Of a DNA stretch of 64,000 bases, positions 28,181 to 37,162 are shown piece after piece. Positions within the stretch are counted from its first letter, which is position 1. Each line of letters opens with the position of its first letter. Origin of the DNA: Streptomyces violaceusniger (GTDB lineage: Bacteria; Actinomycetota; Actinomycetes; Streptomycetales; Streptomycetaceae); NCBI GenBank assembly GCA_005405945.1, contig BJHW01000001.1, forward strand, positions 7,192,001-7,256,000, in the 5' to 3' direction. Under the pieces are notes generated by a model. The model was not told where the DNA came from. It was given only the letters and a program-made list of their open reading frames with translations, and searched no databases. The position numbers and the translations under genes are program-made.

Positions 28181-29302
28181 CTAGCGCAACTTGGGGTCGA
28201 GGGCGTCGCGCACCGCGTCGCCGAGCATGATGAACGCGAGCACCGTGAGGGACAGCGCCCCGGCCGGCCACAACAGCATGTGCGGGGCGTTGCGGATCTG
28301 GGTCGCGGCCGAGGAGATGTCGATCCCCCAGGAGACGGTGGGCGGTTTGAGCCCCACGCCGAGGAACGACAGCGTGGCCTCCAGCGAGATGTAGGTGCCC
28401 AGCGCGATGGTCGCGACGACGATCACGGGGGCCACGGCGTTGGGCGCGATATGGCGCAGCAGCGTCCGCCCGCTGCTCGCGCCGAGCACCCGCGCCGCCT
28501 GGACGTAGTCGTGCTCCTTGACGGTCACCACCGAGCCGCGTGCGATCCGGGAGATCTGCGGCCAGCCCAGCAGCACGATGAAGCCCACCACCGGCCAGAC
28601 CGAGCCGCTGGTGACCACCGACAGGAAGACCAGCCCGCCCAGCAGGATCGGGATGCCGAAGAAGACATCGGCGATCCGCGAGAGCAGCGCGTCCCACCAG
28701 CCGCCGAAGTACCCGGCGAGCCCGCCCAGGACGCTGCCCAACAGCGCCGCGCCGAGGGTGGCGCAGATGCCGACGGTGATGGAGGCGCGGGCGCCGTAGA
28801 CCGTGCGGGTGTAGACATCGCGGCCCTGGAGGTCGTAGCCGAAGGGGTGGCCGGGGGCCGGGCCGTCCTGTGCCTTGGCGAGGTCGCCGTGGTACGGGTT
28901 TCCGCTCGCGATCAGCTGCGGCCAGATCGCGATCACGACGAGAAAGAGGATGATCAGCGCGGAGACGATGAAGATCGGATTGCGGCGCAGATCGTGCCAG
29001 GCGTCGGTCCACAGCCCCCGCCCGGTGGGCGCGGCCGGTCCGCCGGAGCGGCGGCCGGGCTCCCCGCGCCAGGGGAGCGGGAGGCGCCAGGTGCCGAGCC
29101 GTGGCCCGCCCTTCAGGGTTGGCCCGCCCTTCAGGGTTGGCCCGCCTTGCGGGGTTGGTCCGCCTTGCGGGGTTGGTCCGCCCTTCGGGGCCCGGGGACC
29201 GGAGGCGGGGAGGTCCGGCGGACCGCCGCCGCTGCCGGCCGGTGCGATCGCCTCGGTCATGTCGTAGCGCGTGTGAAAGGGCTCAGGCAAGGGCTCAGGC
29301 AT
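28181..29302 (-). CDS. Oligopeptide ABC transporter permease, OppC type (cluster 2)
   Basis: Permease of 373 residues. The N-terminal cytoplasmic part (about 100 residues) carries repeats of GGPTPQ/GGPTLK, encoded by a short tandem repeat at 29100-29180. The membrane domain begins near NPIFIVSALIILFLVVIAIW and contains HPFGYDLQGRDVYTRTVYGA and the EAA loop EHDYVQAARVLGASSGRTLL. It ends GDAVRDALDPKLR, identical to the cluster 1 partner. The start overlaps the OppB-type gene by eight bases (ATGCCTGA), exactly as in cluster 1. Confidence 0.91.
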   Translation of the reverse strand: MPEPLPEPFHTRYDMTEAIAPAGSGGGPPDLPASGPRAPKGGPTPQGGPTPQGGPTLKGGPTLKGGPRLGTWRLPLPWRGEPGRRSGGPAAPTGRGLWTDAWHDLRRNPIFIVSALIILFLVVIAIWPQLIASGNPYHGDLAKAQDGPAPGHPFGYDLQGRDVYTRTVYGARASITVGICATLGAALLGSVLGGLAGYFGGWWDALLSRIADVFFGIPILLGGLVFLSVVTSGSVWPVVGFIVLLGWPQISRIARGSVVTVKEHDYVQAARVLGASSGRTLLRHIAPNAVAPVIVVATIALGTYISLEATLSFLGVGLKPPTVSWGIDISSAATQIRNAPHMLLWPAGALSLTVLAFIMLGDAVRDALDPKLR

Positions 29303-30218
29303 ACCGGATCCTCGGGTCGAGCACGGCGTAGAGGAGGTCGACGAGCAGATTGGCGAGCAGGAAGACGATCACCAGGATGGTCACGAAGCCGACGACGGTC
29401 GGCGAGTTCTGGCGCAGGATGCCCTGGTAGAGCTGATAGCCCACACCGTGGATGTTGAAGATCCGCTCGGTGACGATGGCCCCGCCCATGAGTGCGCCGA
29501 TGTCCGTGCCGATGAAGGTCACCACCGGGATCAGCGAGTTGCGCAGCAGATGGCGGGTGACGATCCGGTGGCGCGGCAGCCCCTTGGCCACGGCGGTGCG
29601 GACGTAGTCGGCGCGGGCGTTCTCCACGACGGAGGTACGGGTGAGGCGGCTGGTGTACGCGAGCGACACCAGCCCCAGCACCACCCCGGGCAGCAGCAGC
29701 TCGTCCAGCGGCGCCTCCGGCGAGACCGACGGCCTGGTCCAGCCCCAGCTCACGCCGAACAGATACTGCAGCACCGTGCCGCTGACGAAGGTCGGGACCG
29801 AGACCACGACCAGGGTGAGCAGCAGCACCGAGGTGTCAAGGCCCCGGCCCCGGCGCAGCCCGCTGAGGACGCCGAGGGTGACCCCCAGCGCCATCTCGAA
29901 GGCGACCGCCACGAGGGTGAGCCGGAGGGTGACCGGGAAAGCGCTTGCCATCAGCTCGGTCACCGGCTGCCCGTTGAAGGCCGTACCGAAGTGCCCGCTG
30001 AAGATCTGCCCCATGTAGTGCGCGTACTGCCGCCACAGTGGCTCGTCCAGGTAGAGGTCCTTACGGATCCGGGCGGCGGTGGCGGGGTCGGGCGCCTTGT
30101 CGCCGAAGAGCGCGGCCACCGGGTCGCCGAGCGCGTACACCATGAAGAAGATCAGGAACGTGGAGCCGATGAAGACCGGGATCATCTGCAGCAGCCGCCG
30201 CAGCGTATAGCGGCCCAT
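29295..30218 (-). CDS. Oligopeptide ABC transporter permease, OppB type (cluster 2)
   Basis: Permease of 307 residues, opening MGRYTLRRLLQMIPVFIGST and closing VLDPRIRYA, both nearly identical to cluster 1. The EAA loop is RADYVRTAVAKGLPRHRIVT. It has six predicted membrane helices. It starts three bases after the stop of the binding-protein gene. Confidence 0.92.
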   Translation of the reverse strand: MGRYTLRRLLQMIPVFIGSTFLIFFMVYALGDPVAALFGDKAPDPATAARIRKDLYLDEPLWRQYAHYMGQIFSGHFGTAFNGQPVTELMASAFPVTLRLTLVAVAFEMALGVTLGVLSGLRRGRGLDTSVLLLTLVVVSVPTFVSGTVLQYLFGVSWGWTRPSVSPEAPLDELLLPGVVLGLVSLAYTSRLTRTSVVENARADYVRTAVAKGLPRHRIVTRHLLRNSLIPVVTFIGTDIGALMGGAIVTERIFNIHGVGYQLYQGILRQNSPTVVGFVTILVIVFLLANLLVDLLYAVLDPRIRYA

Positions 30219-30221
30219 GGC

Positions 30222-31930
30222 TCAGCCGACCCTGATCTGTGAGTAGACCGGCACGCTGAACTGATTGAGCGCCACCTCGCTGAGCCGCCGCGAATAGCCC
30301 GCGCTGCCGTTCTGGTACCACAGCGGAATGGCGGGCATCTGCTCGGCGAGGATCTTCTCCGCGTCCCGGAAACCGGCGATGGCCCGGACGTCGGCGGAGG
30401 CCGCGTTGGCCTGGTTGACCAGCCGGTCGAAGCCGGTGTCGCTGAAGTGGCCGTCGTTGGAGGAGGCGCCGGTGTAGTACAGCGGCTGGAGGAAGTTCTG
30501 GATCAGCGGATAGTCCATCTGCCAGCCGGCCCGGAACGGCCCGGTCATTTTCTTCCCCGCCATCTTGTTGCGGTAGTCGGCGAAGGTGCCGACCGGTTTG
30601 CCGACACAGGCCCGGTCGTTCCGCAGCACGGTGTTGACGCTGTTGCAGACCGCGTCCACCCAGTCCTTGTGGGAGCCGGTGTCGGCGTTGTACGTGATCG
30701 TCATCCGGCCGCCGGGCAGCCCGCCGCCCGCCTTGATCAGCTTGCGCGCCCGGACCGGGTCGTAGCGGCAGGCGTCCCCGCACAGACCCGGCTGATAGCC
30801 GCCCTGGCGGCGCAGCACCGGCGAGGTCCAGTCGGTCGCGGGGGTGCGGGTGCCCTGGAAGATCCGCTCGGTGATCTGGGCGCGGTTGATCGCCATCGAG
30901 ATGCCCCGGCGGACCTTGGCCCTGGCCGGGCCGCTCCAGGCGCGGTCGTACATCGGGAAGGTGAGGGTCTGGATGATCCCGGCGGGCTGGTTGATGTAGC
31001 GGTTGCCGAGATCGGAGCGGACGAACTTCAGCTGCTGTGCCGGGACATCGTCGACCAGATCGAGATTGCCCGCCTGGAGATCGGTGTAGGCGGTGTTGCT
31101 ATCGGTGTAGACGCGTAGGTCGACGCCTTTGTTACGGGCCTTGTCCGGGCCGGGGTAGCCGTCCCAGGCGCGCAGCTTCATCACCGAGCCCTTGGCGTAC
31201 GACCGTACCCGGTACGGGCCGTTGCCGATGGGCTTCCGCAGCCAGGCGGCGTGGTCCTCGAAGAACGCCCGGGGCAGCGGCGCATAGGCGTTGTAGCCGA
31301 GCGTCTTGGGCCAGGTGGAGAACTTCTGGGTGAGCCGGACGGTGAAGGTCCGGTCGTTCCTGACCCGCAGCCCGGAGAGGGTCTTGGCGGTGGGGCGCCG
31401 CCGGAGGCGGGGTGGACCTTGTCATAGCCCTCGATGTACTCGAAGAAGTAGGCGTTGCGCTGTTTGTGGTCGATCCGGGCGCCGTAGTTCCAGGCGTTCA
31501 CGAAGGACGCGGCGGTGACCTTCTCCCCGTTGGCGAACCGCCAGTCCTTCTTGAGGGTGATGGTGTAGTTCCGCTGGTCGGAGCTCTCGATCCGCTCGGC
31601 GAGCGCGTTCTCGGCCTCGCCGGTCCTCGGGTCGTAGCGCTTGAGCCCCCGGAAGATCATGTCGAGGACCTTGCCGCCCTGGACGTCATTGGTGTTGGCG
31701 GGCTCCAGCGGATTGGGGGGATCGCCCCAGGACGAGCGGACGACCCCGGCGTCGGCGCCGCCGTCCCCGCCGCCGCAGGCCGTCACGGTGGTGGCGGTGG
31801 TCGCGGCCGTCACGATCAGGGCGACGGCGCGCACGGAATGCCGGGCGCGCCGGGGATGCCGGGGGCCCAGGGACGGCCGGGCGCGCAGGGACGGCCGGGC
31901 ATGCGGGGAATACGGGGCTCCGCGACGCAT
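30222..31930 (-). CDS. Oligopeptide ABC transporter substrate-binding lipoprotein (cluster 2, frameshifted)
   Basis: Exported lipoprotein of about 569 residues. An Arg/Pro/His-rich n-region of about 34 residues precedes a hydrophobic core ending in the lipobox TVTA-C (about residue 52). The long n-region leaves the start uncertain. Family motifs include DPPNPLEPANTNDVQGGKVL, WRFANGEKVTAASFVNAWNY and GISMAINRAQITERIFQGTR. The frame breaks after HPASGGA. Adding one base to the run at 31392-31395 restores GGAPTAKTLSGLRVRND and the domain between. It is the first gene of the minus-strand operon. Confidence 0.9.
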
Positions 31931-31979
31931 GGTGCCTCCCGACGATCCGTTCCAAGATCGGCCTTATGGGGCATCCGGC

Positions 31980-32135
31980 GGATCCTTCCCCGAAACCGGG
32001 GTTCCGCCCTGACCCGGGGCCAGGGGCGGAGTCCCTGCCATGCGGCGGAGCCGCACATGCATGCTGCGGGAAGGGGCGGGGGTAGGGGGAGCAGCCCGCC
32101 GCAGGCGGCAAGATCCGTCGGACACCACCTAGGCC
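31980..32135. repeat. Dispersed GC-rich intergenic repeat copy
   Basis: It contains CCTTCCCCGAAACCGGGGTT, CCAGGGGCGGAG, TGCGGCGGAGCCGCACATGC and GCGGGAAGGGGCGGGG, followed by GCAGCCCGCCGCAGGCGGC. These elements are shared with other gaps in the window. It sits between divergent genes, so it is not simply a terminator here. Confidence 0.7.
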
Positions 32136-32448
32136 CATCTGACATCCGCCGGGGCGGCGGCGCACGTCGATGACCGCTGTCCGGGGTGGCGAGGCCGGAG
32201 GCGAGGGAGATTTGGTGAAGCGCGAGCCGAGCGGTACGTCCCGCGCTCGGCAAGCGCTTTCTCGAACACTTTCCCGTATCAACGGGCTCTCCTTCAAGCC
32301 CTGTTACCGAAGATTTCATCGCTTCACCCCAGCCTCGGGCGACGCCGACGCCGCACAACACTTCCCTGTCGTACGCGACGGACGAACTGCCGCCCGCGCA
32401 GGGCGTCGCGGACACTCCCCGTCCGCGACCGCGCTTACCGTGCGGCCC

Positions 32449-33572
32449 ATGGAGATCCGTCCCTTCCGCATCGCCGTGCCCGAAGCCGACCTCGACGATC
32501 TGCGCCGACGCCTGGAACGCACCCGCTGGCCGGAGCGGCTTCCGGGCGCCGGCTGGTCCGACGGGGCGTCGCTCGACCACGTCCGGGAGCTGGCCGCGTA
32601 CTGGGCCACCGGGTTCGACTGGCGGGCGCGAGAGGCGCGGCTGAACGCGTTCCCGCAGTTCACGACCGAGATCGACGGGCAGCGGGTGCACTTCCTCCGG
32701 GCCCGCTCGCCCGAGCCGGACGCCCTGCCGCTGCTGATCACCCATGGCTGGCCGGGTTCGGTCGCGGAGTTCACCGAGGTCATCGGCCCGCTGACCGATC
32801 CGCGCGGACACGGCGGCGACCCGGCCGACGCCTTCCACGTCGTGATCCCGTCCCTCCCCGGTTTCGCCTTCTCCGCCCCGCCGCGCGAGCCCGGCTGGGG
32901 CATCCGCCGCATCGCCACCGCGTGGACGGAGCTGATGCGGCGCCTGGGGTACGAGCGCTACGGCACGCAGGGCGGCGACTTCGGCTCGCTGATCTCCCCC
33001 GAGGTGGCCCGGGTGGCGCCGTCCCGGGTCGTCGGTGTCCACCTCAACGCCCTGGTGACCGCCGGGTCGGCCGACCCGGCCGGACTGGAGGACCCGACCC
33101 CGGCGGAGCGCTCACGCCTCGCCGGCCTCGAACGCTGGCGCCGCGAGCTGTCCGGCTACGCCGCCATCCAGGGCACCCGCCCCAGACTCTGTCCTACGGC
33201 CTGGCCGACTCGCCCGTAGGTCAGCTGGCCTGGAACGTCGACTGGTTCGCCGCCCACGGCGACAAGCCCGATGCACTCGACCGCGACGCCGTCCTGACGA
33301 ACGTCTCCCTGTACTGGTTCACCAACACGGCGGGCCCGTCGGCCCGCCTCTACAAGGAGGCCGCCTCGGCCTGGGGCGCACCGCCCGAGCGCTCCGGGGT
33401 CCCCACCGGCGTCGCGGTCTTCGCGGGCGACACCGCGATCCGCCGCCTCGCCGAGCCGTCGCACGCGATCACCCACTGGTCGGAGTTCGGGGCGGGCGGC
33501 CACTTCGCGGCGATGGAGGTCCCGGAGCTGCTGGTGGGCGACGTACGGACGTTCTTCCGCGTCCTGCGCTGA
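32449..33572 (+). CDS. Epoxide hydrolase family protein (frameshifted)
   Basis: Alpha/beta hydrolase of about 374 residues with the N-terminal EHN lid domain (IRPFRIAVPEADLDDLRRRL, RTRWPERLPGAGW). The oxyanion-hole motif is THGWPGS and the nucleophile elbow GGDFGS (Asp). Distal catalytic residues are probably in HAITHWSEFGAGGHF. The family opens epoxides to diols, though many members have unknown natural substrates. The frame breaks after IQGTRP. Adding one C to the run at 33180-33183 gives QGTRPQTLSYGLADSPVGQL, as expected. I chose the ATG at 32449; a GTG three codons upstream is also possible. Confidence 0.87.
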
Positions 33573-33639
33573 CCTGACCCGACCGGGGCGGGACCGGATG
33601 TGGCGGGACCGGATGTGGCGGGACCGGCCTTGGGGTACG

Positions 33640-34185
33640 TCATTTCGTCAGGATCGCGCTCGCGACCACATCGAAGAGGTGATCGGCGCGTGGCGCGAGC
33701 GAGGGCTGGTCGCCGAGCCACGCGAGCGCCGCGATCAGCGCGAACAGATCGGTGCCATCGATGTCGGTCCGCGCCGCGCCAGCGGCCTGAGCGCGGACGA
33801 GGAGCCGCGTGCCGGCCGCGCGGAGGGTGACGCACGACGCGTGGAGCGCGGATTCGGTGTCCTCGATGGCGGCAGCCATCAGCACGGTCACGCCCCGGTA
33901 CTCGGTGGTCCACGCGACACAGTCGCGGAGCCACGAAACGAGAGCGTCTTCGGGTGAGCTGGACGTTTCGAGCGCGTCCGCCTTCGCCGTCAGCTCGTCG
34001 AAGCTCGTGTGGAGCAGGGCCTCGAGCAGCGCCTCGCGCGTCGGAAAGTGACGGAGCAGCGTCGCGAGCCCCACACCGGCCCTGCGTGCGATGTCGCGCA
34101 GCGACGCGTCGACGCCCTGCTCGGCGATGACGGTGCCCGCGACGGCGAGCAGGTGGTCACGGTTCTTCCTGGCGTCGGCCCGCAT
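33640..34185 (-). CDS. TetR/AcrR-family transcriptional regulator
   Basis: Repressor of 181 residues. The N-terminal HTH is SLRDIARRAGVGLATLLRHF at about residues 30-50, followed by PTREALLEALL. The C-terminal helical domain contains VLMAAAIEDTESAL. A GAGGGG site precedes the ATG at 34185; longer in-frame starts would run through the operator region and are unlikely. It diverges from the oxidoreductase gene, the usual arrangement for a TetR repressor and its target. Confidence 0.88.
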   Translation of the reverse strand: MRADARKNRDHLLAVAGTVIAEQGVDASLRDIARRAGVGLATLLRHFPTREALLEALLHTSFDELTAKADALETSSSPEDALVSWLRDCVAWTTEYRGVTVLMAAAIEDTESALHASCVTLRAAGTRLLVRAQAAGAARTDIDGTDLFALIAALAWLGDQPSLAPRADHLFDVVASAILTK

Positions 34186-34198
34186 CTGCCCCTCTTGA

Positions 34199-34274
34199 CT
34201 ATCCGGCTTGACTATCCGGATCGGTGGTCCATATATTCGGATCAGTGGTTCGGATATGTGGACCACTGATCCGA
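34199..34274. promoter_or_regulatory. Divergent promoter/operator with nested repeats
   Basis: There are two direct copies of TTGACTATCCGG in 34195-34219. A 12-bp perfect inverted repeat, TCGGATCAGTGG (34237-34248) / CCACTGATCCGA (34263-34274), surrounds a 14-base spacer. GTGGTCCATAT and ATATGTGGACCAC form a second, overlapping imperfect palindrome. These are good candidates for binding of the adjacent TetR protein. Confidence 0.7.
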
Positions 34275-34309
34275 TCAGCGTATCCCCTGGCAGGGGGCAG
34301 GAGAAAATG

Positions 34310-35323
34310 ATGTCGACACACACGATGAGGGCGATTCGGCTGCACGAGTTCGGCGGGCCCGAGGTGCTGCGTTATGAGGAGGCACCGGTTCCAGAACCAG
34401 GGCCGGGTGAGGTGCTGGTCCGCGTGCACGCGGTCGGTGTCAACCCTCCCGACTGGTACGCGCGCGAGGGAATGCCCAACGTGCCTCCCGAGCTCAAGCC
34501 CCCGTTCCATCTCCCGCTGATTCCGGGGACCGACGTCTCGGGCGTCGTGGCAGCCGTCGCCGCCGACGTCAGCGGATTCGCGGCCGGAGACGAGGTGATC
34601 GGGCTGCTGCGCTTCCCCACCGCGCTCCAAGGCAGCGCGTACGCCGAGTACGTCACCGCCCCGGCGTCCGACTTCGCCCGCAAGCCGGCCGCCGTCGACC
34701 ACGTGCACGCCGCCGGTCTGCCCATGTCGGGGCTGACGGCGTGGCAGTTCCTGATCGAACTCGGGCACGACCATCCCTCGCCGTTCCAGGAGGCCCCGCA
34801 CCGACCGATGGCACTCGGCAGCGGGACCACGGTGCTCATCAACGGCGCTGCCGGTGGCGTGGGGCACCTCGCCCTCCAGCTGGCCAAGTGGAAGGGAGCC
34901 CGCGTCATCGCCGTGGCCTCCGGCGCCCACGAGACGTTCCTGCGCGAGCTCGGCGCCGACGAGTTCATCGACTACACCAAGGACCGGCCCGAGGAGGTCG
35001 CCCGTGACGTCGATCTCGTCCTGGACGCCGTCGGGGGTCCGCACAGCAGGCGCTTCCTGCGCACCCTCAAGCGCGGCGGGTCCCTCTACCCGGTGTACTT
35101 CGGCGAGTTCGACGACGAGGAGAACGCGAAACTGGGCGTCACGGTCACGGCCACCCAGGTCCGCTCGAGCGGTGAGCAACTCGCCGAACTGGGACTCCTG
35201 CTCGACGCGGGCACGGTTCGCGTCGCGGTGGACAGCACGTTCCCGCTCGCGGAGGCCCGAGCGGCGCACGAACGCGCGTCCCGAGGCCATATCCAAGGCA
35301 AGATCGTGCTCACGGTCGCTTAG
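34310..35323 (+). CDS. NADP-dependent zinc-type alcohol dehydrogenase/quinone oxidoreductase-like protein (MDR family)
   Basis: Protein of 337 residues. The N-terminal GroES-like domain (AIRLHEFGGPEVLRYEEAPV, VHAVGVNPPDWYAREGM) is followed by a Rossmann domain with VLINGAAGGVGHLALQLAKW at about residues 170-190. The Cys and His residues of catalytic-zinc dehydrogenases are absent, so a zinc-free quinone or enone reductase is more likely. The second of two adjacent ATGs is chosen because AGGAG at 34299-34303 lies six bases before it. It is probably repressed by the divergent TetR protein. Confidence 0.87.
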   Translation: MSTHTMRAIRLHEFGGPEVLRYEEAPVPEPGPGEVLVRVHAVGVNPPDWYAREGMPNVPPELKPPFHLPLIPGTDVSGVVAAVAADVSGFAAGDEVIGLLRFPTALQGSAYAEYVTAPASDFARKPAAVDHVHAAGLPMSGLTAWQFLIELGHDHPSPFQEAPHRPMALGSGTTVLINGAAGGVGHLALQLAKWKGARVIAVASGAHETFLRELGADEFIDYTKDRPEEVARDVDLVLDAVGGPHSRRFLRTLKRGGSLYPVYFGEFDDEENAKLGVTVTATQVRSSGEQLAELGLLLDAGTVRVAVDSTFPLAEARAAHERASRGHIQGKIVLTVA

Positions 35324-35441
35324 AACGAGCCTTTCGCACGCCCGCCGCGAAGGCGGGGACTTCGCTCCTCGGGAGGGGTCCCGGGCGGTCCCCCGGATGA
35401 TGGGCCGCCCGTAGCCGAGGTGAACGTAAGGAAGTTCCGCC

Positions 35442-35639
35442 ATGACCCCTGTGCAAGTCAACTGGCTGTCCATCGTGCTCGGCCCCCTCGCCCTCATCGC
35501 GCTGGCGTTCGCCTTCTCCGCGCGGCGTTCGGCGGTCAAGCGGGGCGCGTCCATGCCCGGCTGGGGCAAGGCCGTACAGGGTGTCGGGATCGCCTTCGTG
35601 CTGTTCGTGGCCCTGTCCAACATGATGTGGGGTACGTGA
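35442..35639 (+). CDS. Small membrane protein
   Basis: Protein of 65 residues with two predicted transmembrane helices (SIVLGPLALIALAFAFSA and GVGIAFVLFVALSNMMWG) joined by a basic loop (RRSAVKRG). No named family is recognised. It lies 118 bases after the oxidoreductase gene. A GGAAG-type site precedes the ATG. Confidence 0.65.
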   Translation: MTPVQVNWLSIVLGPLALIALAFAFSARRSAVKRGASMPGWGKAVQGVGIAFVLFVALSNMMWGT

Positions 35640-35760
35640 GGGAGGTCGCCACCGCTCGCCCGGACGCCTGCCCCGGACGCTCGCTGAGAGGCGGTCCCGG
35701 ACGCCCGCTGAAGGGACGCCCACCCGGACGCCCGCTGAGGCGCGGTCCCGGCGGCCCGGG

Positions 35761-37080
35761 TCACCAGGGGCGCGGGATCACCTCGACGCCGACCGGCTGG
35801 AGGGCGAGGGCCGGGCGGGGGTGGACGCGGTCCGGGGTGGTCAGCTCCAGCCGGAAGCGGCGCCAGATGTCGGCCACCAGGTGGACGGTCTCGGTGGTGG
35901 CCACGGCGGCTCCCACACAGACGCGGGGCCCGAGCCCGAAGGGGAAGTATGAGCCGCGGGGCACCGAGGAGGGGCCGCCGCCCAGCCAGCGCTCGGGGCG
36001 GAACGCCTCGGCCTCCTCCCAGAAGCGCGGATCGCGGTGGGCCACCCACTGGCTGACGGTGACGGTGGTCCCGGCAGGTATGAGGTAGCCGCCGAAGTCG
36101 AGGTCCTCCCGTGCGTCCCGGCTGGTCAGCCAGACAGGAGAGTAGAGGCGCAGCGACTCGCGGACGACGGCGTGGGTGTAGGGCAGGGCCTCCATCCGGG
36201 GGAGCCCGGCGGGGGTGGTGGCGAAGGCGGCATCGGCCTCGGCCCGCACCCGCTCGGCGATCCGGGGGTGCCGGGCCAGCAGGAAGCTCGTCCAGACCAC
36301 CGCGTCATTGGTGGTCTCGAAGCCCGCCATGATCAGGGTGGCCAGCTCGTCCCGCAGCTCCTCCGGTGAGGGGGCGGGAGTGCCGTGGACGAGGGCGTGC
36401 AACACGGGGGCGCGCTCCGGGTCGTGCGCGGCGGGGGAGGCGGCCAGGTCGTGCAGGGTGCGGTCGATGCGGGCCATCGAGCGGCGGATGCGCAGCTTGC
36501 GCGGGGTCGGCACCCACTCGGGCAGCAGGACCGGCGAGGTCGACAGGTCCATGATGGGCGCCACCAGCCGGGCCACTTCGGCGGTGTCCCGATCGCTGAA
36601 CTCGTCCCCGAACATCAGCTGGGTGACCAGTCGCAGGGTCACCACCGCGATGTCGTCCTGGAGCGTACGGGCCTGACCGGGGAGCCAGGTGCGCAGCAGC
36701 TTCTCGCCCTGGGCGTCGACGATTTCGGCCGCCTTGGTGGACAGCGACCGCCCGAACGCCGGTTGCAGCCGGTGCCGTTTGGCCTTCCACCGGTCGCCGT
36801 CGCTGTTCATGGTGGAGTGCGGGAAGCCCTGCCGCCGCGAGCCGCGCCGGGTGTCCGCGCTGGCCTTGGAGAACAGGGAGTCCCGGTCGACCAGCATCTT
36901 CTCCACGTCGGCGGGGTCGGTCAGCAGCACGTTGTTCTCGCCGAGCCGGACCACGTCGCCGTAGCGACGCGAACAGTCGGTCAGGAAGCCCAGTGGATCG
37001 GAGGAGAAGGCGTGCAGATTGCCGAGGTACTTGTCCCCGGAGGGGCCCGGCAGGTCGGTGCGGTACGGAGCGGCGGTCAT
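35761..37080 (-). CDS. Cytochrome P450, putative RiPP crosslinking enzyme
   Basis: Soluble P450 of 439 residues. I-helix AGFETTNDA carries the oxygen-activating ETT pattern, K-helix ESLR the ExxR pair, and the heme loop PFGLGPRVCVG the axial cysteine. RPERW precedes it. GAGGGGACG lies before the ATG at 37080. No ferredoxin or reductase gene is adjacent, so it must borrow redox partners. It lies 82 bases downstream of a 27-residue peptide gene with an aromatic C-terminus and on the same strand, the layout of P450-modified RiPPs (cittilins, biarylitides, atropopeptides). There a P450 joins aromatic side chains. The P450 call is firm; its role is inference. Confidence 0.93.
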   Translation of the reverse strand: MTAAPYRTDLPGPSGDKYLGNLHAFSSDPLGFLTDCSRRYGDVVRLGENNVLLTDPADVEKMLVDRDSLFSKASADTRRGSRRQGFPHSTMNSDGDRWKAKRHRLQPAFGRSLSTKAAEIVDAQGEKLLRTWLPGQARTLQDDIAVVTLRLVTQLMFGDEFSDRDTAEVARLVAPIMDLSTSPVLLPEWVPTPRKLRIRRSMARIDRTLHDLAASPAAHDPERAPVLHALVHGTPAPSPEELRDELATLIMAGFETTNDAVVWTSFLLARHPRIAERVRAEADAAFATTPAGLPRMEALPYTHAVVRESLRLYSPVWLTSRDAREDLDFGGYLIPAGTTVTVSQWVAHRDPRFWEEAEAFRPERWLGGGPSSVPRGSYFPFGLGPRVCVGAAVATTETVHLVADIWRRFRLELTTPDRVHPRPALALQPVGVEVIPRPW

Positions 37081-37107
37081 GGACGTCCCCTCGGATCGTG
37101 GCCGAAC

Positions 37108-37143
37108 GGCGGTGGCCGCGGCATTGCCGCCGCGGCCACCGCC
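37108..37143 (-). terminator. 15-bp hairpin between peptide and P450 genes, likely attenuator
   Basis: Arms 37108-37122 and 37129-37143 (GGCGGTGGCCGCGGC and its complement) are perfect, with a six-base loop. It lies after the peptide stop codon and before the P450 start. A partially effective terminator here would yield much more peptide mRNA than enzyme mRNA, as is common in RiPP operons. Confidence 0.8.
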
Positions 37144-37162
37144 TGCGCTCACCCGCGCCGGT

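Noticed and set aside
35761..37080. A dedicated ferredoxin or methyltransferase beside the P450
   Set aside because: None is encoded nearby. fdxA is 23 kb away, and the flanking genes are a small membrane protein and a GNAT enzyme.
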